The notes beneath the pieces are model-generated. The model had not been told where the DNA came from. It searched no databases and saw nothing but the letters and a program-made list of their open reading frames with translations. Positions 27,335 to 35,281 of a stretch of 64,000 bases of DNA are shown one piece after another. Position numbers and translations under genes: made by a program. The stretch comes from JASJAR01 sp038530285 (GTDB taxonomy: Bacteria; Pseudomonadota; Alphaproteobacteria; Rhodobacterales; Rhodobacteraceae): the NCBI GenBank assembly GCA_038530285.1, contig JBCBCY010000005.1, positions 124,001 to 188,000 on the forward strand, in the 5' to 3' direction. Position 1 is the stretch's first letter; each line of letters opens with the position of its first letter.

Positions 27335-27424
27335 GGAGAGGTGCCGGAGTGGTCGAACGGGGCGGTCTCGAAAACCGTTGTGGGTGCAAGCCCACCCAGG
27401 GTTCGAATCCCTGTCTCTCCGCCA
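27335..27424 (+). tRNA. tRNA-Ser (anticodon CGA), CCA encoded
   Basis: The sequence folds as a class II tRNA. The acceptor GGAGAGG pairs with TCTCTCC (one G-T), followed by the discriminator G and an encoded CCA. The anticodon stem CGGT/ACCG encloses the loop CTCGAAA, giving anticodon CGA, which reads UCG serine codons. A long variable arm (TGGG-TGCAAG-CCCA) is diagnostic of Ser/Leu/Tyr tRNAs, and the T arm CAGGG-TTCGAATC-CCTG is regular. A T-rich tract (CTGTTTTTTGTTTT, 27440-27453) follows and may terminate transcription. Confidence 0.96.
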
Positions 27425-27567
27425 CTTTGACCGGCATATTTCTGTTTTTTGTTTTCAATCAATGCTTTGCGCGGCGTTGTTGAAGTTGCTTTCAAGCCCT
27501 CGCCCCCGCGTGCCGGTCACCGCCGCAAAGGGTGATCGTGGATCAAGCGGACATGAAACGGACGGGC

Positions 27568-29280
27568 CTAACCGGGGGGCGCGACCGGCTTCATCTGGAC
27601 ATCGGGGTTGGGTGTCAGGGACAAAAGCGTACGGCTGTAAGGCGCGGTCGGGTTTGCAAAAAACGCCTCTGACGCGGCGGTTTCGACGACGCGGCCGTCT
27701 TTCAGCACGGTGATATCATCACTCATCTGCCGGACGACGGCCAGGTTGTGGCTGATAAACAAGATTGTCAGGCCAAACCGCGCCTGAAGGTCCTTGAGAA
27801 GGTTCAGGACCTGCGCCTGAATCGACACATCAAGCGCACTTGTGGGCTCATCACAGATCAACACCCGGGGACGCGCCAGAAGTGAGCGTGCCACGGCGAT
27901 CCGTTGGCGTTGACCGCCCGAGAACTGGTGGGGGTAGCGGTCAATCGCATCGCCCGTGAGCCCCACGAGGTCCAGCATGGCCGCCGCCAGATCGCGGCGC
28001 CGGGCCCGGTCGTGTTCCAACCCGTAAAGCCACAAGGGTTCGGTCAGGATTTCGCCGATCCTGTGGCGACTGTTGAGACTGCTGAAGGGGTCCTGGAACA
28101 CCATCTGGATGACCCGGCGCGACGGATCCTTTCGGCCCCGTTGCCGCGCCAGGGCCAGGGGCGCGTCGCGCAGGCTGAGCCGGCCCGATGACGGTTGCAC
28201 CAGCCCGGTGAGCACCTTGGCGATGGTCGATTTGCCGGACCCGCTTTCCCCCACAAGCCCCATCACGCTACCCGGGCGCAGGCGCATGGACACATTATCA
28301 AGCGCGACGAAGACATCGGGTTTTCGAAACAGGCTTTCGCGTGCGCCGGTGAACCGGACGGTGATATTGTCCACCGCGACCCCGTCGCCCAGAGCCTCCT
28401 GCCCCGATTTCAGCCAGGCTTCGGCCTCGGCGGCGCGCGGGCCTGGGCGTGTCGCCTGATCGTCGTCATCACCCGCGGGCAAAACGAAGCGGTCCAGCTT
28501 GACATCAAGCCGGGGCACCGCGGCCATCAGACCTTGGGTGTAGCGATGGGTCGGCGCGTGCAAGACGCGATCTGTGGGCCCGCTTTCCATGACCTTTCCA
28601 TGGCGCAAGACCGTGACGTTATCGGTGATCTGCGCGATCACGCCGATGTCGTGGGTGATCAGCAAAAACCCGATCCCGCGGGTCTTGGCCAGCCGCTGGA
28701 TCAGGTCGAGGACCTGCGATTGAACCGCGACGTCCAGCGCCGTTGTCGGCTCGTCGGCGATGATCAATTCGGGGTTCGTGCACAGCGCCAGTGCGATCAC
28801 CACGCGTTGGCGCATCCCGCCCGAAAACTGGTGCGGATAGGCCTTGATCCGCTTGGCGGCCCCCGCGATCCCGATCTCTTCCAGAAGGTCCACAGACCGG
28901 TCACGGGCATCAGACGCGCTGATGTCTTCATGGGCGAGAATGGTCTCGATCAGCTGATCTTCGATCGTCATCAAGGGGTTGAGACTGGTCTGCGGGTCCT
29001 GAAAGATCATCGAGATGCGCTTGCCGCGCAGGCCATGCGCCTGATGGGGGGTCAGGGCACCCAGATCAGTTGTGCCAAGTGTCAGGCTGCCCCGGGCCAC
29101 GTACCCCGGCGGCTGCAAAAGGCCGATGATCGCCGCCCCGATGGTGGATTTCCCAGCCCCGCTTTCGCCCACAAGCCCGTGGATTTCACCCGCCGCGATG
29201 GTCAGGGACACGTCATTGATGGCGGTGAAACTGCCACGGCGGCTAGGGAACTTCACGACCAGGTTTTCAACCCGCAGCAT
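27568..29280 (-). CDS. Oligopeptide-type ABC importer, fused double ATP-binding protein
   Basis: Two complete ABC ATPase domains in one 570-residue chain, the equivalent of DppD plus DppF. Domain 1 (about 1-250) has GESGAGKST, the signature FSGGMRQRV and a Walker B IIADEPTTALD. Domain 2 (about 300-565) has GESGSGKST, FSGGQRQRI and LICDEPTSALD. Each carries the LxxxLxxRFG/TRGIGFLLITHD-type end of this subfamily. The start at 29280 (MLRVENLVV) overlaps the upstream permease stop (TGATG); the longer open frame is excluded. It energises import of peptides or similar small molecules and is the last gene of the operon. Confidence 0.94.
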   Translation of the reverse strand: MLRVENLVVKFPSRRGSFTAINDVSLTIAAGEIHGLVGESGAGKSTIGAAIIGLLQPPGYVARGSLTLGTTDLGALTPHQAHGLRGKRISMIFQDPQTSLNPLMTIEDQLIETILAHEDISASDARDRSVDLLEEIGIAGAAKRIKAYPHQFSGGMRQRVVIALALCTNPELIIADEPTTALDVAVQSQVLDLIQRLAKTRGIGFLLITHDIGVIAQITDNVTVLRHGKVMESGPTDRVLHAPTHRYTQGLMAAVPRLDVKLDRFVLPAGDDDDQATRPGPRAAEAEAWLKSGQEALGDGVAVDNITVRFTGARESLFRKPDVFVALDNVSMRLRPGSVMGLVGESGSGKSTIAKVLTGLVQPSSGRLSLRDAPLALARQRGRKDPSRRVIQMVFQDPFSSLNSRHRIGEILTEPLWLYGLEHDRARRRDLAAAMLDLVGLTGDAIDRYPHQFSGGQRQRIAVARSLLARPRVLICDEPTSALDVSIQAQVLNLLKDLQARFGLTILFISHNLAVVRQMSDDITVLKDGRVVETAASEAFFANPTAPYSRTLLSLTPNPDVQMKPVAPPG

Positions 29281-30182
29281 CACCGAAGCCTCGGGTTGAA
29301 GATGTCGCGCAAAAAATCCCCCAGCACGTTGATCGACACCACGAGTGCGACCAGAAACAGCGTCGGCACCCATAAGATCCACCATTCGCCCGACACCAAA
29401 AACTGCATGCCGATGCGGATCAGCGTGCCAAGCGACGGGCTGTCGGCGGGCAACCCGATGCCGAGAAACGACAAGGTTGCTTCCAGCAGGATGGCCGAGG
29501 CCAGATCGACCGTCATGATCACCAGCAAGGGGCCCAGAATATTGGGCAGGATATGGCGCAGCATCACGCGCAACGGGTGCTGGCCCATGATCATGGCGGC
29601 CTGCACGTAGTCCTTGCCCTTTTCGACAAAGACGCTGGCGCGGGCGGTGCGCGCAAAGTTCACCCAAAGCGACAGCGCGATGGCGATCGTCAGCACCGCC
29701 ACGCGCAGATCCTGCTGGACCGCCGCGGGGAGGATCCCGCGCGAAATCCCGTCGATCAGAAGGGCCGTCAGGATCGCTGGCAAGGCCAGCTGCACATCGG
29801 CGATCCGCATGACAATCGCATCAAAGCGCCCGCCGTAATACCCCGCCGCCAGGCCAAGCCCGACGCCCAGAACCGTGGCGATCACCATCGCCATCAGCCC
29901 GATCAACAGCGACAGGCGCGCGCCATAGAGGATTGACGAGACCATGTCGCGGCCCTGATCATCCGTGCCGAGGAGAAAGCGCGGATCCCCGCCCTGCCAG
30001 ACGGGCGGCAAAAGCCCATCGATCAGCGAAAAGCTGGCAAGATCATAGGGGTTTGATGCCGCGATCCAGGGGGCAAAAAGCGCCCCGCCAAGGATCAGCA
30101 CCGCCGTGATCGCGGCAATGACGGCAGCGGGCGAGCGCAAAAAGTAATAAACGCCGTCAGATTGCAGGAACCGGGCCAACAT
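29280..30182 (-). CDS. Oligopeptide-type ABC importer permease (DppC-like)
   Basis: A 300-residue inner-membrane permease with an N-terminal membrane segment, a periplasmic loop (PYDLASFSLIDGLLPP, LLGTDDQGRDMVSSILYGAR) and five more membrane segments. The HPLGTDxxGRD-type motif marks the DppC/OppC subgroup, and the cytoplasmic EAA loop (AAMIMGQHPLRVMLRHILPN) contacts the ATPase. It is linked to the ATPase gene by a TGATG overlap and follows the other permease by one base. Confidence 0.94.
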   Translation of the reverse strand: MLARFLQSDGVYYFLRSPAAVIAAITAVLILGGALFAPWIAASNPYDLASFSLIDGLLPPVWQGGDPRFLLGTDDQGRDMVSSILYGARLSLLIGLMAMVIATVLGVGLGLAAGYYGGRFDAIVMRIADVQLALPAILTALLIDGISRGILPAAVQQDLRVAVLTIAIALSLWVNFARTARASVFVEKGKDYVQAAMIMGQHPLRVMLRHILPNILGPLLVIMTVDLASAILLEATLSFLGIGLPADSPSLGTLIRIGMQFLVSGEWWILWVPTLFLVALVVSINVLGDFLRDIFNPRLR

Positions 30183-30183
30183 G

Positions 30184-31158
30184 TCAGGCGGCCTCTTTCA
30201 CGCGCAGCCGGGGGTCGATCAGCAGATAAAGCAGATCGACCACTAGGTTCACGATCACGAAGAAAAATGCGATGACCACAAGGTAGACGCCCATCACCGG
30301 GATATCGACGAAGCGGATCGAATCCAGAAACAACAGCCCCATACCGGGCCACTGAAAGACGCTTTCGGTCACGATGGAAAAGGCGATCACGCCGCCAAAC
30401 TGCAGCCCGATGATCGTGATCACCGGGATCATGGTGTTCGACAGGGCGTGCCGGTAGTGCAGGCTGCGGAAGGGGATGCCCCGGGCGGTCGCAAACCGGA
30501 TGTAGTCGGACCGCATCACCTCCATCATCTCGGCGCGCACAAGCCGCATGGTCAGGGTCAGCTGGTACACCCCCAGGGTCACCGCCGGCAGGATCAGCCC
30601 GCGCAATCCATCAAGGGTCAGAAAGCTTGTGGTCCATCCCCCCAGATCGACCGTGCCGCCGCGCCCGAAGGTCGGCAACCAGCCCAGTTGGACCCCGAAC
30701 AGAAAGATCAGGACGATGCCGATCACAAAGGTCGGGATCGACACGCCCACCAGCGTTGTAAGAAGGATCGGCTGGGTCATGACGCCATGGGGGTTCAGCG
30801 CGGTGTAGACCCCGGCCGGGATCCCCACGATCAGCGAGATGAAAAGCGCCGCGATGCCAAGCTCAAGGGTTGCGGGGATCCGGCTTGCGATCATCTCGGC
30901 CACCGGCTGGCGGGTGCGGTAGGAAAACCCGAAATCGCCCTGCAGCATGTCCGTGGTGAACCGGTAGAACTGCACTACGAAGGGGTCGTTGAGCCCCAAA
31001 TCCTCGCGCAGTTGTTCCTGGTCCTGAACCGAGGTTTCCACCCCGGTCATCTGGCTGATCGGGTCGCCCACATAGCGAAACAGCGAAAAGGCCAGAAAGG
31101 CGACGGCCAGCATCACAAAGACCGACTGAACCAGCCGTTTGAGAATGAAGTAAGCCAT
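30184..31158 (-). CDS. Oligopeptide-type ABC importer permease (DppB-like)
   Basis: A 324-residue permease of the DppB/OppB subgroup, opening MAYFILKRLVQSVFVMLAVAF. It has a periplasmic loop with DLGLNDPFVVQFYRF and FGFSYRTRQPVAEMI, then five membrane segments and an EAA loop (YIRFATARGIPFRSLHYRHA). It pairs with the DppC-like subunit to form the channel. It follows the solute-binding protein gene by 26 bases. Confidence 0.94.
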   Translation of the reverse strand: MAYFILKRLVQSVFVMLAVAFLAFSLFRYVGDPISQMTGVETSVQDQEQLREDLGLNDPFVVQFYRFTTDMLQGDFGFSYRTRQPVAEMIASRIPATLELGIAALFISLIVGIPAGVYTALNPHGVMTQPILLTTLVGVSIPTFVIGIVLIFLFGVQLGWLPTFGRGGTVDLGGWTTSFLTLDGLRGLILPAVTLGVYQLTLTMRLVRAEMMEVMRSDYIRFATARGIPFRSLHYRHALSNTMIPVITIIGLQFGGVIAFSIVTESVFQWPGMGLLFLDSIRFVDIPVMGVYLVVIAFFFVIVNLVVDLLYLLIDPRLRVKEAA

Positions 31159-31184
31159 CGCCCCCCGGGGTCGTCAGATGAGGA

Positions 31185-32765
31185 TCAGTTGATCGTCACC
31201 CAGCGCAGCAAAAAGAAGTTGTCCGCCCGCTGCACAAGATCGACGCCGTCCTTGGCCGCCCAGATCAGGGGCTGGGTGTAAAGCGGGATATAGGCGACCT
31301 CCTCCTGGCTGATGGCGACGACCTCATCGATCATGGCCTGGCGCGCTGCGGGGTCGATTTCCTGCTGGATCATCGGCAGAAGTTCATCGACCCGCGGGTT
31401 CGAGAAGTTGCCGAAATTCCATGACCCAAGGCGCTTGTCGTCGTCCTGGGTGTGCTTGAGAAAGCGGATCGGGTGTTCCATGTCGAAGGTGCCCGGCGAC
31501 CAGCCCAGAAGGTACATATCAAAGTCATCTTCGCGCAGCTGGGGCCAATAATCGCGCACCGGCCCGGTGCTGAGTTCGGCATCAAGGCCGACGGCGGCAA
31601 ACATCGACGCGGCCGCACGGCAGAGCGCTTCATCGTTGATGTAACGGTCATTCGGACATTTCAGCCCGAAAGAAAACCCGTCGGGATAGCCCGCCTCTGC
31701 CAAAAGCGCCCGGGCGCGGTCGGGGTCATAGCCCAGCCGGTCGGTGTTGGCGTCCGAATAGCCCGAAATCCCGGCCGGCACGAGTTGCGAAGCCGGTTCG
31801 ATCTTGCCGCGAAACAGCACCCGGTCGATCGCGTCGATGTCGATGGCATGGGCTGCAGCCTGGCGCACGCGCACGTCCTGGAACGGGTTCACGCCATCAA
31901 GGTCGGTGGAATACAAAAGGCTGTCGTGCTCATGGCCAAAGCCGAACATGATCACCCGTGTCTCTTCGCCTTCAAGAACGCGGTAGCCATCGCGCCCTTC
32001 GACCTCGGCGGCATCCTGCAGCGGGATCGGCTGGATGAAATCGATATCGCCGGACAGCAAAGCCGCCAGCCCGGTGGCCGCGTTGCCGATGGGCGAAAAG
32101 ACCGCTTCGGTCACGTTATGCTCAACCTCGCCCCACCAGTTGGGGTTGGGGACAAGCACAGTTTCCACACCGGGATTGCGGCTTGCCAGCATGAAGGGGC
32201 CCGTGCCGTTGGTGTTCATGGTGGCGAAATTCTCGGCGTCGCGCGCGGGCAAGGCGGCTTCGTTCGCTTCGGCCCAATCCTTGTCGAGGATCATGAAGTT
32301 GGCAATGGAATCGGGAAACAGCGGGTTCGGCGCCGTGGTGACAAAATCGACCGTGAACGGGTCGACGACACGCACATCAGACACCGGCGCAAACCACGAC
32401 CGCACATCGGCAGCTTCGTTTGAGGCGCGCTGGTAGGAAAACAGCACATCTTCGGCGTCAAACGCCGCCCCGTCGGCAAAGGTCACGCCCTGGCGCAGAT
32501 TGAACCGCCAGCCGTTTTCACCCTCCAGCGGTTCCCAGCTTTCGGCAAGGGAGCCTTCGATCGCCATGTCGCGGTTGCGGCGCACAAGACCTTCGTAGAC
32601 GTTGTTGAGAAACGACAGAACCGGGGCGGAATTGACCGCATGGGGGTCCATTGTCTGCGGGTCGGTCGTGGACGCCCAGCGAAACGTCTCAGCGGTCGCA
32701 GCACCTGCGCCCAGAATGACACCCCCTGCAAGCAGGGTCGTGCACCAAAATTTTGTCTGTGTCAT
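31185..32765 (-). CDS. ABC importer solute-binding protein (SBP_bac_5 family)
   Basis: A 526-residue periplasmic protein with a signal peptide (MTQTKFWCTTLLAGGVILGAGAATA). The SBP_bac_5 features are FRWASTTDPQTMDPHAVNS, the NNVYEGLVRRN helix, and DPDRARALLAEAGYPDGF near residue 345. Family members bind di- or oligopeptides, nickel complexes, glutathione or opines; the ligand is not predictable here. It heads the transporter genes and lies 133 bases downstream of two ATP-grasp-like genes. Confidence 0.92.
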   Translation of the reverse strand: MTQTKFWCTTLLAGGVILGAGAATAETFRWASTTDPQTMDPHAVNSAPVLSFLNNVYEGLVRRNRDMAIEGSLAESWEPLEGENGWRFNLRQGVTFADGAAFDAEDVLFSYQRASNEAADVRSWFAPVSDVRVVDPFTVDFVTTAPNPLFPDSIANFMILDKDWAEANEAALPARDAENFATMNTNGTGPFMLASRNPGVETVLVPNPNWWGEVEHNVTEAVFSPIGNAATGLAALLSGDIDFIQPIPLQDAAEVEGRDGYRVLEGEETRVIMFGFGHEHDSLLYSTDLDGVNPFQDVRVRQAAAHAIDIDAIDRVLFRGKIEPASQLVPAGISGYSDANTDRLGYDPDRARALLAEAGYPDGFSFGLKCPNDRYINDEALCRAAASMFAAVGLDAELSTGPVRDYWPQLREDDFDMYLLGWSPGTFDMEHPIRFLKHTQDDDKRLGSWNFGNFSNPRVDELLPMIQQEIDPAARQAMIDEVVAISQEEVAYIPLYTQPLIWAAKDGVDLVQRADNFFLLRWVTIN

Positions 32766-32898
32766 GGAAGTGTCCTCATTGGGAGCCTGTTGGTCTTGGG
32801 CAAGTAACGCCCCTTGTCGAAGGGGAGGTCAACCCGCAGCCCCCTCAATTTATCGTACCATGTTCGATGGACCCTGCCCCGGCCCGGCTTAGCCTCGC

Positions 32899-34083
32899 TC
32901 ACCCCTCGGCGCGCATCATCTCGCTCAGGGTGTGGCTGCGCGCCGCGGCTTCCTCGCGGTCGAGGCCCAGAACGAACCCCGTCCAGGGCGATTTGCCCTC
33001 CGCGGCGGGCAGAAGCGCACCATCCAAAAGCCGCGTCGGCACGAACCAGCCGTCCCGCACCGGCCCCTCAAGCCGTGCCAGAACCTCAGCCAAGGGCAAG
33101 TCACAGGCGCCCGCGACCAGCTGACTGACGCGCAATGCGCGCCCCTGAACGGCCGCGCGATGGAGCAGGACCTGAGAGGTCGATGCGTTCACGCGGAAGT
33201 TCGGATCAAAGGCGATCAAGCGGCCGTCTGTGGTCACGCCGACATCAAGTGCTGCAATCCCGCGGTAGCCCATTGCGCGGGCGGCCTCACCGGCGGCAAG
33301 AACGAGCTTTTCACCTGCCAGTGGAAGGGCGCGGTCGGGGTCGATGACACTGCCGTCCTGTTGGCCCGGCGCGGCAAAGGTCTGTTCGGCCGCCCCGAGA
33401 TAATACGTAGTGTCATCCGAACACCCGATATGGGCGCACCAGCAGGTCACCACGTCCATCGCCTCTTCCGCGATCAGATCATCCGCCGCCCCAAGGGTTG
33501 CAAACCAGTCGAGCGCGTCGCTGATCTGCTGGGAGGTTTCGCAATAGCGAACCGTATATCCCCAACCGGTGACCACGTCTCCGCCGGCCTTCAGATAGAC
33601 CGGTGCGCGCAGCCCGGCCGGGTCGGCGATGGTCTGGCGCGGCGCAAGATGGTCGGTGCCAACCAGATCGGACATGCGCGCCTTCGCGTTCAGCCGGTAC
33701 CAAAGCGCGGTCGGGACGACGGGCGCGTCTTCGGGGTAAAGGCCCGCCGGCTGGGGATAGGGCGCGATAAACCTATAGCCCTCGCGCAAAAGGGTGTTTG
33801 CGGCCGCGACCGCTTCCTCCTCGGTCCGGTAAAGGCGCATATCTTCCTTGATGAGCAAACCCGCATCGGTCAGAAAAGACAGGATTTCCGGAGTGACGGT
33901 GGCGGCATGGCGCAGACAAGGCTGGCGCCCGAAAAGGCCCATGAAAAGGCCGGTGACGGCATCAAGGTTCAGCCGCGAATATCCCAAAAGCCGCGTGGTC
34001 TGCAGATCGGTCCGCGCCATCCAGGCCCCATCGGGAGGGTAAAGTGCGGCCTCGGGCACGTCGGGGATCAGGCGCCGCGTCAC
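32899..34083 (-). CDS. ATP-grasp-like protein A
   Basis: A 394-residue soluble protein that I place in the ATP-grasp superfamily on the evidence of its C-terminal half. AMGYRGIAALDVGVTTDGRL is followed by IAFDPNFRVNAST, the usual strand carrying the Mg-binding acidic residue and Asn. A candidate ATP-lysine strand (RAPVYLKAGGDVVTGWGY) lies near residue 165 and a hinge Glu-Glu near 205 (LIAEEAMDVVTCWCAH). ATP-grasp enzymes join a carboxylate to an amine via an acyl phosphate. Its start overlaps the end of the second ATP-grasp-like gene by 4 bases. The substrate is unknown and I recognise no named family. Confidence 0.65.
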   Translation of the reverse strand: MTRRLIPDVPEAALYPPDGAWMARTDLQTTRLLGYSRLNLDAVTGLFMGLFGRQPCLRHAATVTPEILSFLTDAGLLIKEDMRLYRTEEEAVAAANTLLREGYRFIAPYPQPAGLYPEDAPVVPTALWYRLNAKARMSDLVGTDHLAPRQTIADPAGLRAPVYLKAGGDVVTGWGYTVRYCETSQQISDALDWFATLGAADDLIAEEAMDVVTCWCAHIGCSDDTTYYLGAAEQTFAAPGQQDGSVIDPDRALPLAGEKLVLAAGEAARAMGYRGIAALDVGVTTDGRLIAFDPNFRVNASTSQVLLHRAAVQGRALRVSQLVAGACDLPLAEVLARLEGPVRDGWFVPTRLLDGALLPAAEGKSPWTGFVLGLDREEAAARSHTLSEMMRAEG

Positions 34084-34952
34084 TTCAGGAAATCCTCGAT
34101 CCCGCCGGCGAGATGGCGCAGGCGCGGCGAGTTGGGGTCCCCATGAAAAAAGGGCGTCTTGTTGATGTCCAGAACGATCGCCTGGTTGTCATGGACCACA
34201 TAGTCGATCTTGCCGAAATCTATGTTGCAGGCCGCGCGAGCGCGCTCCAACTCAGGAGGGATGTCATCAAAGAACTCGTGTCCCACCATTGTCCCGGTCT
34301 TGACCATCGGGTCGTGCGAAATCAGGCGCCAGCTGTAACCCTTGGTGCCCAGAAACATCCAGCCACGCAGGCAGTAGTGGGGCCCGTCGCGTTCGGGCAT
34401 GAACCGTTCCACCAAAAGGTCGGGCCGGTGCCAGACCCAATCTGGCACGTCGCGGACATGATCCAGCAGTGGATAGGTCGGCGGCACGAGACGTCTGGCC
34501 AATTTCCAGTTCAAGCGCGCGAGTTGATCGCGCGGCCATTCCATGATGTCAGCGACACAAGATTGCCGGGCGACCCGCTCGGGTCCTCCGAAACTGTTGA
34601 GGTCGGTTTTGATCAGCACCGGACCGTCCCAATCGCTGTGTGGCGAGAGCTTCAGCTGGGAATACCCGCGCTTGCGAATATCGAGCGCGCGGCCATTCAC
34701 AACGCGCGCATCCGCCGGTGGTTCAGGAAGCGCCGATTGATCAATCACGCTGACGTCATGGTGCATGAAGGCGACATCGGCGTCGGCTGCGTAGTTTTGG
34801 CCGATGTCAACGCGGTGTCCCGCCGCCTGCCACAAGGGCTCCATCGCCTTTGCCACGGACTTTGGTTCGTGCCGCCCGGTCAGCGTGGATATCGAAATGT
34901 GTGCCAAATTCTTCTGAGGGAAAGTTGCCCTTCCCCGCCCCTGAAACGCCAT
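34080..34952 (-). CDS. ATP-grasp-like protein B
   Basis: A 290-residue soluble protein with ATP-grasp landmarks: a lysine strand with Gly loop (VLIKTDLNSFGGPE, near 112), a hinge with adenine-contact Glu (LLVERFMPE, near 183), and the metal-binding end IVLDINKTPFFHG (near 266), where D-x-N-x-TP resembles the glutathione synthetase/RimK pattern. It is translationally coupled to ATP-grasp-like protein A (4-base overlap). No good ribosome-binding site precedes the ATG at 34952, and a TTG 45 bases downstream (before AHISIST) is an alternative start. The reaction is unknown. Confidence 0.65.
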   Translation of the reverse strand: MAFQGRGRATFPQKNLAHISISTLTGRHEPKSVAKAMEPLWQAAGHRVDIGQNYAADADVAFMHHDVSVIDQSALPEPPADARVVNGRALDIRKRGYSQLKLSPHSDWDGPVLIKTDLNSFGGPERVARQSCVADIMEWPRDQLARLNWKLARRLVPPTYPLLDHVRDVPDWVWHRPDLLVERFMPERDGPHYCLRGWMFLGTKGYSWRLISHDPMVKTGTMVGHEFFDDIPPELERARAACNIDFGKIDYVVHDNQAIVLDINKTPFFHGDPNSPRLRHLAGGIEDFLK

Positions 34953-35281
34953 GACGCGAGCGGTCGTGCGCCTAGACCTGCCCCGCCATGCGGTGAAGCC
35001 TAGCGGTTCGGCGATGCAGGCGAAAGGTCACAGAAGAGATCTTCGCCGGCTTCAGCGGATGATGGCGCGCAGCGTCCGGCCCCTAAGGCCCCCGAGGCGC
35101 CTTGGGTTCTGTCGCACGGGGTCGCAGGTGACGCAGCACTCGTTCAAGCGATCCCTCCGGGTCGTTTGCCGGGTCAAGCCTCAGAATTTACGAAGCATTT
35201 TATCTGTTAAACCGCGGTTATGCGCCCCTCTGGTAGACCCCGGATCGTGAATTGAGTTAGATTGCTGGGGTAAGTGGGCCG
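34953..35281. other. Intergenic region between divergent genes
   Basis: This stretch of about 330 bases separates the divergent ATP-grasp-like gene and the PAS/GGDEF/EAL gene, so it should hold promoters for both. I see a weak imperfect hairpin (AAGGC...GCCTT, about 35084-35102) but no clear -10/-35 pair and no convincing small gene; the open frame through it has a low-complexity Arg/Pro-rich translation. Confidence 0.5.

Noticed and set aside
34951..35250. Possible 99-residue gene in the gap before the PAS/GGDEF/EAL gene
   Set aside because: Arg/Pro-rich low-complexity translation, no ribosome-binding site and overlap with the divergent gene start.
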